Shown piece by piece: positions 51,407 through 60,332 of a stretch of 64,000 nt of DNA (its first letter is position 1; each line of letters starts with the position of its first letter). The stretch lies in the NCBI RefSeq assembly GCF_001443605.1, contig NZ_CP013118.1:3157501-3221500 (forward strand). Direction: 5' to 3'. Under the pieces are notes generated by a model. The model saw only the letters and a list, made by a program, of their open reading frames with translations. It did no database searches and was not told the DNA's origin. The stretch comes from Salinivirga cyanobacteriivorans (GTDB lineage: Bacteria > Bacteroidota > Bacteroidia > Bacteroidales > Salinivirgaceae). A program made the position numbers and the translations under genes.

Positions 51407-52765
51407 TTATTGCCGGGTGGAAACCCATTCTTTGAAATCAACCCCGTCAAAGCTGCCTGATGTCATGATAACTACAACATTACTTTCTTTGTGTTCAGCT
51501 TCGATTTGCTTCAAAACTTCACTCGAATTAGTTGATATTGAAAGGTCTTTATGTCTGAATGCTGCGAATAGGAAATCTTTATCGAGCGAGGGCATTCCTT
51601 TATGCTCGAGTGTATGTGGGTTAAAATATACGATTGCTTTTTCAGCCGGATTCATGCTTCCTTCGTAATGAGGTATAAACGCTTTATTCAGACTACTGAA
51701 AGTATGCAGCTCCAAGCAGGCAAGAACTTTTTTGCGTGGATGCTTTTCTTTAATGGCTTTTATGGTAGCTGCCACTTTTGATGGTGCATGTGCAAAATCG
51801 AAATATACCGGGTTCTGCCCATCAATTAAGGTTTGCAATCTTCTTGATGCACCCTTGAAACTTTCAATGGCTGCTGAAAAAGTTTCATCTTCAATCCCGA
51901 GTTCTTTCAATACCAGGTAGGCTGCATGAAGGTTTTGTAAATTATGGTTTCCAAATATGGGTGCATGTATTGTTTTACCATTAACTTCAACAGTAGATCC
52001 ATTGCTGTTAAATTTGCCTGAAAAGCCCGAATATGAAATGGTTTGAATGTTTTGCTCTGCCTTTATGAGTCTGCGTAGTTCTGTGTCCTTTTCAAAATAA
52101 AACACCTTTCCCCGTTCAGGGAGGGTTTGCAGGAATTGTTTAAAGGTATTAAGATAGGAGTCAAAGGTTGGAAAAACATTAATGTGGTCCCATGCAATAC
52201 CTGTGACTACCGAAATGTGGGGCTTATACCAAAGGAATTTCGAACGCATGTCTATTGGTGATGACAAGTATTCATCGGCTTCAAAAATGGCAAGATCGTT
52301 TTTTTCTTCAAGGTTTACCATGGTGTCAAATCCATCTAATGAAGCCCCAACCATATAGTCGAATTTTATATCTGCATATTTCAGCACATGCATAATTAAT
52401 GCGGTTGTGGTGGTTTTACCATGGCTACCTGCAATTGCCACCCGTTTTTTATTTTTAGTTTGTTCATATAGATATTCTGGGTAGGAATATACCTTGATTC
52501 CAATTTTTTTTGCTTGTGCCAGTTCGGGGTTATCTTTTTTGGCATGCATACCTAAGATAACCGCATCCAGATCTCGCGTGATTCGTTCCGGGTGCCACCC
52601 TTCTTCTTTGGGCAGTAATTTAAATTTTTCAAGTCTACTACGCGACGGATCAAATATTTCATCATCGCTGCCTGTAATTTGAAGGCCCTTTTTATGAAGC
52701 GCAATGGCAAGGTTGTGCATTGCACTGCCACCAATAGCAATAAAATGTATTTTCTGTTTCTTCAT
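51407..52765 (-). CDS. mpl: UDP-N-acetylmuramate:tripeptide ligase Mpl
   Basis: This 452-residue Mur-ligase-family enzyme probably joins recycled L-Ala-gamma-D-Glu-meso-DAP to UDP-MurNAc in peptidoglycan recycling. It has an N-terminal Rossmann-like domain (IHFIAIGGSAMHNLAIALH), ATP-binding AIAGSHGKTTTTALI, AIFEADEY and VVTGIAWDHINVFPTFDSY. The C-terminal Mur ligase domain has YFDFAHAPSKVAATIKA. MurC is the close alternative, but the GSAMHNLA region and the domain spacing fit Mpl better. It is divergent from elbB. Confidence 0.88.
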   Translation of the reverse strand: MKKQKIHFIAIGGSAMHNLAIALHKKGLQITGSDDEIFDPSRSRLEKFKLLPKEEGWHPERITRDLDAVILGMHAKKDNPELAQAKKIGIKVYSYPEYLYEQTKNKKRVAIAGSHGKTTTTALIMHVLKYADIKFDYMVGASLDGFDTMVNLEEKNDLAIFEADEYLSSPIDMRSKFLWYKPHISVVTGIAWDHINVFPTFDSYLNTFKQFLQTLPERGKVFYFEKDTELRRLIKAEQNIQTISYSGFSGKFNSNGSTVEVNGKTIHAPIFGNHNLQNLHAAYLVLKELGIEDETFSAAIESFKGASRRLQTLIDGQNPVYFDFAHAPSKVAATIKAIKEKHPRKKVLACLELHTFSSLNKAFIPHYEGSMNPAEKAIVYFNPHTLEHKGMPSLDKDFLFAAFRHKDLSISTNSSEVLKQIEAEHKESNVVVIMTSGSFDGVDFKEWVSTRQ

Positions 52766-52853
52766 TATCGATTATTTCCGGTTTAAAGTTAATCTTTTTG
52801 TTTTGAAGTCGAAATTCTCTAAATTCGTATATAAACAATAAAAAAGTTAATAA

Positions 52854-53498
52854 ATGAATATAGCAATTGTTCTTTCGGGAAGTGGCGTTTATGATGGCGC
52901 TGAAGTTCATGAGTCAACATTGACCATGCTTGCCATTCATCAGGAAGGGTCAAGTTATCAGTGTTTTGCTCCGGATGTTGACCAAATGCATGTGATAAAC
53001 CATTACAGTGGCGCGGAGATGAAAGAGAGCCGCAACGTTTTGGTAGAATCTGCGCGAATAGCTCGTGGTGATATTAAACCGCTTGATGAGCTTGATATGA
53101 AGGATTATGATGCCTTAATTTTTCCGGGAGGTTTTGGTGCTGCAAAAAATTTATGCACGTTTGCCAAAGATGGCCCCGACTGTAAAGTCGATGCTGAGGT
53201 TGAACGCGTTGTACTTGCGGCACACGAGCAGAAGAAGCCAATCGGAGCAATATGCATTGCCCCGGTAATAATTACAAGTTTGATAAAAGATGTGAAGGTT
53301 ACAATTGGTTCTGATCCTGATACAATAAGCGCCATAAAAACTATGGGAGGCGAACATACCACAACAACTCATGGTGAGGTGGTTGTGGATGAGGATAATA
53401 AAATATACACAACACCCTGTTACATGCTTGATGCCAATATAGGTCAAATATATGCGGGTGCTTCGGCCATTGTTAAAAAGATTATTAACTCTAAATGA
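52854..53498 (+). CDS. elbB: ElbB-family glyoxalase (DJ-1/PfpI superfamily)
   Basis: This 214-residue class I glutamine amidotransferase-like protein of the ElbB family is linked in the literature to isoprenoid biosynthesis and glyoxalase activity. Motifs are VLSGSGVYDGAEVHES, DALIFPGGFGAAKNLC and the nucleophile cysteine in GAICIAPVI, with TTTHGEVVVDE near the end. It is monocistronic and followed by a long-stem terminator. Confidence 0.93.
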   Translation: MNIAIVLSGSGVYDGAEVHESTLTMLAIHQEGSSYQCFAPDVDQMHVINHYSGAEMKESRNVLVESARIARGDIKPLDELDMKDYDALIFPGGFGAAKNLCTFAKDGPDCKVDAEVERVVLAAHEQKKPIGAICIAPVIITSLIKDVKVTIGSDPDTISAIKTMGGEHTTTTHGEVVVDEDNKIYTTPCYMLDANIGQIYAGASAIVKKIINSK

Positions 53499-53510
53499 TA
53501 TTTTTTTATA

Positions 53511-53551
53511 AAAAGCGTTACTCTTGAGCATCCTCAAGGGTAACGCTTTTT
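53511..53551 (+). terminator. Long-stem terminator of elbB
   Basis: AAAAGCGTTACTCTTGAG and CTCAAGGGTAACGCTTTT form an 18-bp stem with one wobble pair and the loop CATC, followed by T's. It lies 12 nt after the elbB stop. Confidence 0.85.
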
Positions 53552-53647
53552 ATTATAAGTCTGCTTTTCAGTATTGTTTTATTATTAGGGAGCTTGGCAT
53601 ACAGTTTGTTTTAAGTATTGCGACAATTGTAAATTAAAAAGAGCGCT

Positions 53648-54154
53648 GTGAAACAATATTCTTACGCATTATTTTTATCGTTGCTCACCTTAAGCTTAAA
53701 TGCACAAGAGTCCTTTGATGTGGTGACTAAAGGTGACAATGCCCCTGGTTTTACAGTGAAGACTATCAATAAAAAAACAATTTGTCTCGATGATCTTGAA
53801 GGTAAATATGTTTTGGTAAACTTCTTTGCTACATGGTGTAAGCCCTGTATGGAAGAAATGCCATTAATGGAGAAACATATTCAGCAGCGGTTGGCCGGAG
53901 AAGATCTTGTTGTTATTGCCATTGGCCGCGAACATAATATCAATGAACTTGAATTGTTCAACGAACGAAAAAAGTTTACTTTTCACATAGCTGCGGACCC
54001 CAAGCGCAGTATTTACAAGCTATACGCCAGGAAATATATCCCACGTAATTATTTAATTGGTCCTTCAGGCAAACTAATTTATGCCCACAGTGGTTTTAAA
54101 AAGGGAGAGTTTCAAAAACTTGTAAAACTCATTGAAACAAAACTTGCCAAATAA
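53648..54154 (+). CDS. TlpA-like thiol-disulfide oxidoreductase
   Basis: This 168-residue exported thioredoxin-fold protein has a signal segment (YALFLSLLTLSLNAQ) and the active site W63-C64-K-P-C67, with the cis-proline at P132 (YIPRNYLI). It probably reduces or rearranges disulfides in the periplasm. The start is GTG at 53648. Its 3' end overlaps the DCC-family gene by 23 bp, suggesting the two thiol proteins are made together. Confidence 0.88.
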   Translation: MKQYSYALFLSLLTLSLNAQESFDVVTKGDNAPGFTVKTINKKTICLDDLEGKYVLVNFFATWCKPCMEEMPLMEKHIQQRLAGEDLVVIAIGREHNINELELFNERKKFTFHIAADPKRSIYKLYARKYIPRNYLIGPSGKLIYAHSGFKKGEFQKLVKLIETKLAK

Positions 54155-54539
54155 CCCCATTGTTTTTTTTGATGGTAACTGTGGTTTATGCAGCCGCAGC
54201 ATTAAATTTATCATCAAACATGACCGCTATCAACATTTTTTGTTTTGCCCTTTACAATCAAAAACGGCCAAAAAGTTTCTGGGAACTGATTTACTTAACG
54301 CAGAAAGTGTTGTGCTGTTGGAGCAGGGGGAGATATTTACAGAATCTGAAGCCGCATTTAATATCCTAAAGCATCTAAAAACGGTTTGGTCCTTTTTGTT
54401 GATTTTCAAATTTTTGCCTAAAATATTAACAAACGGCGTTTATCGTTGGGTCGCTCGCAACCGTAAAAAATGGTTTCCTGATCCTGAGACTTGCCAGTTA
54501 CCTTCACCAGAGGTTTCAAAGCGCATTATTCGCGAATAA
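54132..54539 (+). CDS. DCC-family thiol-disulfide oxidoreductase (DUF393)
   Basis: This 135-residue DUF393 protein carries the family motif FFDGNCGLC, with C17 and C20 as the likely redox pair, and FCPLQSKTAKKF. The start must be TTG at 54132 or TTG at 54144, as no ATG or GTG precedes the motif. A hydrophobic patch near residues 85-98 may touch the membrane. It overlaps the TlpA-like gene upstream and converges with a 14-bp overlap onto the Sua5-family gene. Confidence 0.85.
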   Translation: MKQNLPNNPIVFFDGNCGLCSRSIKFIIKHDRYQHFLFCPLQSKTAKKFLGTDLLNAESVVLLEQGEIFTESEAAFNILKHLKTVWSFLLIFKFLPKILTNGVYRWVARNRKKWFPDPETCQLPSPEVSKRIIRE

Positions 54540-55089
54540 TTTCAACCTCCCCTCCGGTTCCCAGCTTTATAATCGATGAGCTTTTACCGCTAATGATATT
54601 ATCACGGTCATATTCTGCTACATAGTCGCAATGGCTAAGTATTTGCTCGCTTATGTCGTCGTATATTTTGGCTGTGGAATCACCAGAAAAGTTGGCTGAA
54701 GTTGATACGATAGGTTTCTTAAATTGTTGGAGTAATTTATTGCACCATGGATGATCTATAATTCTCACTGCAATGCTGCCATCATCTGCAATGAGGTTTG
54801 GTGCCAGATTTTTTGCATTAGGTAAAATAAGTGTCAGCGGTGAGGTAGCAGTTTCAAAAAGGTCATAGGCAACATCCGGCATTTCCTCAATATATGAGGG
54901 TACACGTCCGATATCATTGAGCAATATCAGCATACTTTTCGATGTATCGCGTTTTTTTATTTTAAAGAGCTTTTCCACAGCTTCTGGATTTGTGGCATCA
55001 CACCCTAAACCCCAAATAGTGTCTGTCGGGTAACATATGATTCCACCAGCTATCAGTGTAGCTTTAGCTTTTTTTATGTCTTCGTTCAT
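54526..55089 (-). CDS. L-threonylcarbamoyladenylate synthase (TsaC/Sua5 family)
   Basis: This 187-residue YrdC-domain enzyme probably makes threonylcarbamoyl-AMP for tRNA t6A37 modification. Motifs are ICYPTDTIWGLGCDATN, KIKKRDTSKSMLILL, SPLTLILPN, VRIIDHPWC and VSTSANFSGD. It fits TsaC better than the YciO-like copy at 5438-6058. It lies 19 bp downstream of dapD and is the last gene of recJ-dapD-tsaC-like. Confidence 0.88.
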   Translation of the reverse strand: MNEDIKKAKATLIAGGIICYPTDTIWGLGCDATNPEAVEKLFKIKKRDTSKSMLILLNDIGRVPSYIEEMPDVAYDLFETATSPLTLILPNAKNLAPNLIADDGSIAVRIIDHPWCNKLLQQFKKPIVSTSANFSGDSTAKIYDDISEQILSHCDYVAEYDRDNIISGKSSSIIKLGTGGEVEIIRE

Positions 55090-55108
55090 ATCTGAGATTA
55101 GGTTTTTG

Positions 55109-55930
55109 TTATACAGCTACTTCATAATCTCTTAATGCATCGTTCAAAGAGGTTTTTTTATCAGTGCTTGGTTTGCGCTGACCAATAATGAGTGCACAGG
55201 GTACATTGTACGTTCCTGCACTGAAATTTTTGGGATAACTTCCGGGTATTACGACTGAGCGTTCGGGAATAATTCCCTTAAATTCTTTGGGCTCAGCACC
55301 GGTCACGTCAATAATTTTGGTTGATTTTGTTAAGACCACGTTGGCGCCCAAAACCGCTTCTTTTTTTATGTGCACTCCTTCTACTACAATGCAACGGCTT
55401 CCTATAAAAGCACCATCTTCAATAATTACGGGACTGGCTTGCAGGGGTTCCAATACTCCACCAATACCTACGCCGCCACTCAGGTGCACATCTCGTCCAA
55501 TTTGCGCACATGATCCAACAGTGGCCCAGGTGTCAACCATGGTTCCGCTATCTACATATGCCCCGATGTTTACATATGAAGGCATCATAATTACTCCCGG
55601 TGCCACGTAGCTACCGTGGCGTGCTATCGCGTGCGGCACAACGCGTACTTTCTTTTCTTTATAGCCTGTTTTTAGTGGTATTTTATCATGAAATTCAAAC
55701 GGATTCACATTAATGGTTTCCATTTCCCTTGTGGGAAAATAGAGCACAACAGCTTTTTTTACCCATTCATTAATTATCCATCCGCTATCAGTTGGTTCTG
55801 CAACTCTTATTTCGCCTTCGTCCAGCATTTTAATAACACGGGCAATTATTTCTTTATTATCTGTTTTTTCTATTTCAGTTCTGTTTTCCCAAAGGAAGTC
55901 AATGTGCGATTTCAGTTGTTCGGTGGTCAT
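55109..55930 (-). CDS. dapD: 2,3,4,5-tetrahydropyridine-2,6-dicarboxylate N-succinyltransferase
   Basis: DapD makes N-succinyl-2-amino-6-ketopimelate in the succinylase route to DAP and lysine. This 273-residue protein has a left-handed beta-helix of hexapeptide repeats (RHGSYVAPGVIMMPSYVNIG, GGVGIGGVLEPLQASPVIIE, GSRCIVVEGVHI). It feeds DAP to peptidoglycan, as do Mpl and MurF-Alr in this window. The start overlaps the recJ stop by 4 bp (ATGA). Confidence 0.97.
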   Translation of the reverse strand: MTTEQLKSHIDFLWENRTEIEKTDNKEIIARVIKMLDEGEIRVAEPTDSGWIINEWVKKAVVLYFPTREMETINVNPFEFHDKIPLKTGYKEKKVRVVPHAIARHGSYVAPGVIMMPSYVNIGAYVDSGTMVDTWATVGSCAQIGRDVHLSGGVGIGGVLEPLQASPVIIEDGAFIGSRCIVVEGVHIKKEAVLGANVVLTKSTKIIDVTGAEPKEFKGIIPERSVVIPGSYPKNFSAGTYNVPCALIIGQRKPSTDKKTSLNDALRDYEVAV

Positions 55931-57699
55931 GAGTTTTTATTTGTGCTTGAGTTCGTGATTTTTTCAGTCGCTTTCTGACTATGGTATTTGTTGAAATGAA
56001 TGTCTTTTATACGAAGCTGTATGGTTGTTTTGTTTCTGTAAGTGTTTTCGTCAATGCTGTAGCAAATATGGAAATTGGTTTTATCTGCAACTTTATGCCA
56101 GTGTTCAGCCTGATTAAACGCAATAGACGGGAAGAGCGTTTCGCCGCCTTTTTTGTCGGCAAGCATAAGCTTCAGGTGCTTTCCGTCCTTACCTACACAG
56201 CGACTAAACCCTGAGTCATATAGATTTTCAGTAATAAAAACCGGCGTCATGTTTTCTGGTCCGAAAGGTTCAAATTGCTTGAGTATACGGAAAAACTTGG
56301 GTGTGATTTGATCTAATGTTATTACCGCATCGGCGTGTATTTTCTGAACTGTTTGGTCTGGTTTTATGCGTTTGCGCACAACTTCTTCAAACCTTGATTT
56401 GAATATGTTAAAGTTTTCTTCTTTGATTGACAATCCAGCAGCATACATATGGCCACCATAATTTTCAAGCAAGTCGCCACACTCTGTGATTGCTTCATAA
56501 ATATTAAAACCAAATACCGATCTTGCAGACCCTGTAATTAGACCATTTGAACGGGTGAAAATAATAGTTGGTTTGTAGTAATGTTCGACCAGCCTTGATG
56601 CGACAATTCCAATTACCCCCTTGAGCCAGTTTGGATTAAATAATACGATAGACTTCTTTGAGTCTAAACCCTCTTGCATGACAAGGTCAAGTGCTTCATT
56701 GGTTATTTGCCGGTCTACATCTTTGCGGCTTTTGTTTTCATTGTCAATTTTTTGACTTATGGCCCTTGCCTCCTCAAGCTCTTTCGATACTAACAGATCA
56801 ACTGCCATTTGTCCACTATCCATGCGACCTGCTGCATTGAGCCTTGGGCCAATTTTGAAAACAATATCGGATATTACAATGTGTTTATCAAGTTCTGATA
56901 CTTCCATTATAGCTTTGAGTGCCACCGATGGATTGTCGTTGATTTTTTTAAGTCCATAGTGGGCAAGTACCCGGTTTTCACCAATGAGTGGTACGATATC
57001 TGAGGCTATACTTACTGCCAACATATCAAGGTACTCATAGGCTTTGCTCATATCCATATTATTGGCTGATAAAAAGGCCTGAATGAGTTTAAACCCAACC
57101 CCGCATCCCGATAGCTCTTTGAAGGGATACTGGCTATCTGCTCTTTTTGGATCTAAAATAGCGTAAGCATCAGGAAGCGTGTCTGCGGGTGTATGGTGAT
57201 CGCAGATAACGTAATCGATGTTTTTTTCATTGGCCATGGCAATTTTATCTATGGCCTTGATACCACAATCAAGTGCAACAACTAAAGAAACATTGTTTTT
57301 TTCGGCGTATTCAATACTTTTTTCCGAGATGCCGTAGCCTTCGCTATATCTGTCGGGGATATAGTAATCGATGTTTTTATGAAACTGATGCAGGAACGAA
57401 TACATCATGGCAACAGATGTAGTTCCATCCACATCATAATCACCATAAACCAGAATTCTCTCATTACGCTGCAGGGCGGTATTGATTCGTTCTACAGCTT
57501 TGTCCATATCAACCATTAGAAAAGGATCGTGAAGATCTTTGAGCTCGGGTCGGAAAAATGCCCTGGCCTGGTCGAAACTGGTAATGTTGCGCTGTATTAA
57601 TAATTGCGCCAGTATTTCGTCTATATTAAGTTCCTTTGCTAATTTTGAAATGACTTCGGGATCGCCTTTTTCCTTAATAACCCATTTTTTTTCTTCCAT
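55927..57699 (-). CDS. recJ: Single-stranded-DNA-specific exonuclease RecJ
   Basis: RecJ is a 5'-3' single-strand exonuclease for recombination and mismatch repair. From the start at 57699 (MEEKKWVIKEKG) it has 590 residues; a 60-codon upstream extension lacks family features and is rejected. DHH-family motifs are LVYGDYDVDGTTSVA, VVALDCGIK, CDHHTP and GPRLNAAGRM. DHHA1 region motifs are GVIGIVASRLVEH and YGGHMYAAGLS. It leads the operon with dapD. Confidence 0.95.
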   Translation of the reverse strand: MEEKKWVIKEKGDPEVISKLAKELNIDEILAQLLIQRNITSFDQARAFFRPELKDLHDPFLMVDMDKAVERINTALQRNERILVYGDYDVDGTTSVAMMYSFLHQFHKNIDYYIPDRYSEGYGISEKSIEYAEKNNVSLVVALDCGIKAIDKIAMANEKNIDYVICDHHTPADTLPDAYAILDPKRADSQYPFKELSGCGVGFKLIQAFLSANNMDMSKAYEYLDMLAVSIASDIVPLIGENRVLAHYGLKKINDNPSVALKAIMEVSELDKHIVISDIVFKIGPRLNAAGRMDSGQMAVDLLVSKELEEARAISQKIDNENKSRKDVDRQITNEALDLVMQEGLDSKKSIVLFNPNWLKGVIGIVASRLVEHYYKPTIIFTRSNGLITGSARSVFGFNIYEAITECGDLLENYGGHMYAAGLSIKEENFNIFKSRFEEVVRKRIKPDQTVQKIHADAVITLDQITPKFFRILKQFEPFGPENMTPVFITENLYDSGFSRCVGKDGKHLKLMLADKKGGETLFPSIAFNQAEHWHKVADKTNFHICYSIDENTYRNKTTIQLRIKDIHFNKYHSQKATEKITNSSTNKNS

Positions 57700-57891
57700 A
57701 ATGCTGCACTTTTCTGACACGTAGGTGTTCCGATTTGCCATAAACAGAGAATCAGACGGCACCCCAAAATTGAACGTAAAGATAGGCATAAAATCGCTGG
57801 TATTAAAATGCAAAAAGGTTAAATGGAGAAGATTTTTAGTAATTGCCTGTGAATTTTGGTTTTGAAATTTTCGACCCATTGAAAACTTAGC

Positions 57892-57899
57892 TATCTTTG
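57892..57899 (+). promoter_or_regulatory. Putative -7 element (TATCTTTG) of lysS
   Basis: TATCTTTG fits TAnnTTTG, 17 nt upstream of the lysS ATG. Confidence 0.5.
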
Positions 57900-57916
57900 C
57901 CGAAAATTTTTTTGAT

Positions 57917-59641
57917 ATGGGATTTTTAGAATTGAGCGAACAGGAAGTAATACGTCGAAAAGCTCTTGAGGAGCTTCAAAATTTGGGAATAGATCCCTAT
58001 CCGGCGGCGAAATATGAGGTAACCCACTATTCACAGGATATAAAGGATGGGTACCAAGAGGAAGAAGAAAATATGCAGGAGGTTACACTTGCCGGGCGTT
58101 TAATGTCCCGCAGAATTATGGGTAAGGCCTCTTTTGCTGAGTTGCAGGATGAAAAGGGCCGCATACAGCTATATTTTAACCGTGACGAATTGTGCCCCGA
58201 AGAAGATAAGGCGCTGTATAATAATGTGTTTAAAAAATTGCTCGATATTGGTGATATCATAGGAGTTAAAGGAAAGGTTTTTAAAACACGTATGGGGGAA
58301 ATATCGGTAAATGTGAACGATCTTACGGTTTTGAGCAAATCACTGCGCCCTCTGCCCGTTGTAAAGGAAAAAGACGGAATAACTTATGATGCTTTTGCCG
58401 ATCCCGAACAACGTTATCGTCAGCGTTATTTGGATCTAATTGTGAACACTCCTGTAAGGGATACCTTCAAGAAGCGTGCGCAATTAATTCAAACGATGCG
58501 CAACTTTTTAAATGATAAAGATTACCTGGAAGTAGAAACACCAATTTTGCAACCCATTTATGGAGGTGCTGCGGCAAAACCATTTAAGACACATCACAAT
58601 AAGCTCGATCAAACTTTATATCTGCGCATTGCCAATGAGCTGTATCTGAAGAAACTGATCGTTGGTGGTTATGATGGTGTTTTTGAATTTGCAAAAGACT
58701 TCCGTAATGAGGGTATGAGCCGTTTCCATAATCCGGAATTTACTCAAATGGAGCTTTACGTGGCTTATAAAGATTACAAGTGGATGATGGAACTCGTGGA
58801 AGAGATGGTTGAAAAAATCGCCCTTAAACTCCATGGATCTACAAAAGTGCAGGTTGGCGAGCATGAAATTGATTTTAAACGCCCATGGAAGCGATTCACT
58901 ATGTTCGAAGCCATTGAGCATTTTACAGGTATCGATATCAGTAAAATGGATGAAAAACAGCTTGCCGAAACAGCGAAAAAACTTGAAGTTGAGATTGACG
59001 ACTCAATGGGAAAAGGTAAGTTGATTGATGAAATATTTGGCGAAACCTGCGAGGCTAAACTTATTCAGCCCACTTTTATAACCGATTATCCTATAGAGAT
59101 GTCACCACTGGCCAAAAAACATCGCTCTGAGGAGGGCCTTGTGGAACGTTTTGAAGGAATTGTGAATGGTAAAGAGATTTGTAATGCCTATTCAGAGCTT
59201 AATGATCCTGTAGATCAGCGGAAACGCTTCGAAGAGCAGCTCATGCTGGCTAAGCGTGGCGATGATGAGGCTATGATGCTCGATGAAGATTTTCTTAAGT
59301 CAATTGAGTATGGTATGCCACCAACTGCCGGTCTGGGTATAGGTATCGATCGGCTCTCCATGATTATGACCAATTCCAACTCAATTCAGGATGTGTTGTT
59401 CTTCCCGCAAATGCGTCCGGAGAAAAAAATACAGATTGACCCTGCAGAGGTGTTTATGGAATTGGGTATTCCTGAAGAATGGGTGGAAGTTGTACAAAAA
59501 GTTGGTTTCCCCACGGTAGCAGAGCTAAAAGAGGCCAACCCTAATAAATTGCATCAGCAATTATGCGGCATGAACAAGAAACACAAAATGGGATTACAGA
59601 ACCCTAAACCTGAGGAAGTAAAAGGTTGGGTGGAATCCTGA
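57917..59641 (+). CDS. lysS: Lysyl-tRNA synthetase, class II
   Basis: This 574-residue class II synthetase charges tRNA-Lys. It has an N-terminal OB-fold anticodon-binding domain ([20 protein letters not shown]) and then the catalytic core. Motif 1 lies near [18 protein letters not shown], motif 2 near [18 protein letters not shown] and motif 3 in [11 protein letters not shown]. About 75 residues follow motif 3's usual end, a C-terminal tail I associate with Bacteroidota. Confidence 0.97.
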   Translation: MGFLELSEQEVIRRKALEELQNLGIDPYPAAKYEVTHYSQDIKDGYQEEEENMQEVTLAGRLMSRRIMGKASFAELQDEKGRIQLYFNRDELCPEEDKALYNNVFKKLLDIGDIIGVKGKVFKTRMGEISVNVNDLTVLSKSLRPLPVVKEKDGITYDAFADPEQRYRQRYLDLIVNTPVRDTFKKRAQLIQTMRNFLNDKDYLEVETPILQPIYGGAAAKPFKTHHNKLDQTLYLRIANELYLKKLIVGGYDGVFEFAKDFRNEGMSRFHNPEFTQMELYVAYKDYKWMMELVEEMVEKIALKLHGSTKVQVGEHEIDFKRPWKRFTMFEAIEHFTGIDISKMDEKQLAETAKKLEVEIDDSMGKGKLIDEIFGETCEAKLIQPTFITDYPIEMSPLAKKHRSEEGLVERFEGIVNGKEICNAYSELNDPVDQRKRFEEQLMLAKRGDDEAMMLDEDFLKSIEYGMPPTAGLGIGIDRLSMIMTNSNSIQDVLFFPQMRPEKKIQIDPAEVFMELGIPEEWVEVVQKVGFPTVAELKEANPNKLHQQLCGMNKKHKMGLQNPKPEEVKGWVES

Positions 59642-59661
59642 TTTATAAAATTTTTATAAGG

Positions 59662-59690
59662 AAGGCTGTCCATTTGGGGCAGCCTTTTTT
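59662..59690 (+). terminator. Rho-independent terminator of lysS
   Basis: AAGGCTGTCC (59662-59671) pairs with GGGCAGCCTT (59677-59686) with one wobble, followed by T's. It lies 20 nt after the lysS stop. Confidence 0.8.
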
Positions 59691-59743
59691 GTTATTATTT
59701 ATGGTTTTTTTCACTGAATTTTATCGTTAGGCCTCTTATTTGA

Positions 59744-59751
59744 TATATTTG
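59744..59751 (+). promoter_or_regulatory. Putative -7 element (TATATTTG) of the second TlpA-like gene
   Basis: TATATTTG fits TAnnTTTG, 19 nt upstream of the ATG at 59771. Confidence 0.5.
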
Positions 59752-59770
59752 CATCCAAAACTATCATTAT

Positions 59771-60310
59771 ATGAGACTATTCAATTCTTTATGTCTGGCG
59801 CTTTTTCTTATCACGGGTTCTTTATGTGCTCAGCAGGTTTATGAACATGGTTACAAGGTTAAAACTGGAGATATGGCACCTGATTTCACCATTAATGAAG
59901 TCGATGGGAAATCATATAAATTGTCTGATTTGCGCGGCCATGTTGTAATGTTGCAATTTACAGCATCCTGGTGTGGTGTTTGCCGTCGCGAAATGCCATT
60001 TATAGAAAAAGAAATTTGGCAAAAAGGTCAGGATAAAGGCTTGAAAGTAATTGCTCTGGACCGTGACGAGCCTGCTGAAAAAGCCAGGGAATTAGTCGAA
60101 AGCACCGGAATAACTTACCCCATCGCTTTGGACCCGGGTGCAGATATTTTTGGGCTTTATGCTTTGAAAAAGGCTGGTGTAACCCGCAATGTAATAATTG
60201 ACCGTAACGGCAAAATTATTTTTCTTACCAGGCTTTTCAAGCGTGAGGAGTTCGACAAGATGAAAGAGATAATTTTTAATGAGCTTGCGCAAAAAAAGAA
60301 GCCGGAATAG
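59771..60310 (+). CDS. TlpA-like thioredoxin-fold protein lacking the usual cis-proline
   Basis: This 179-residue exported protein has a signal peptide (LCLALFLITGSLCAQ) and an AhpC/TSA-Redoxin-type domain (GDMAPDFTINEVDGK). The redox site is W67-C68-G-V-C71. The position of the conserved cis-proline reads GVTRNVIID, with T138 instead of proline. That change may alter substrate release or allow a different partner. It is similar in length and plan to the protein at 53648-54154. Its last codons form half of the terminator for the convergent gene. Confidence 0.87.
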   Translation: MRLFNSLCLALFLITGSLCAQQVYEHGYKVKTGDMAPDFTINEVDGKSYKLSDLRGHVVMLQFTASWCGVCRREMPFIEKEIWQKGQDKGLKVIALDRDEPAEKARELVESTGITYPIALDPGADIFGLYALKKAGVTRNVIIDRNGKIIFLTRLFKREEFDKMKEIIFNELAQKKKPE

Positions 60311-60320
60311 TTCCGGCTTC
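60291..60320 (-). terminator. Terminator of the M64 peptidase gene, embedded in the neighbouring CDS end
   Basis: GAAGCCGGAA (60298-60307) and TTCCGGCTTC (60311-60320) form a perfect 10-bp stem; the 3-nt loop is the TAG stop of the plus-strand gene. On the minus strand it is followed by seven T (60297-60291). On the plus strand only a weak T-rich region follows. Confidence 0.8.
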
Positions 60321-60332
60321 AATCAAGTGTTT

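Noticed and set aside
51342-51428. 29-codon upstream extension of the second TonB protein
   Set aside because: It overlaps the end of mpl, and the start at 51341 gives the same length and layout as the neighbouring paralogue.
53151-53537. 128-codon minus-strand frame antisense to elbB
   Set aside because: It runs through the elbB terminator hairpin and has no domain; elbB itself is fully supported.
57700-57879. 60-codon N-terminal extension of RecJ
   Set aside because: Its sequence is not RecJ-like, and the Met at 57699 matches the family start.
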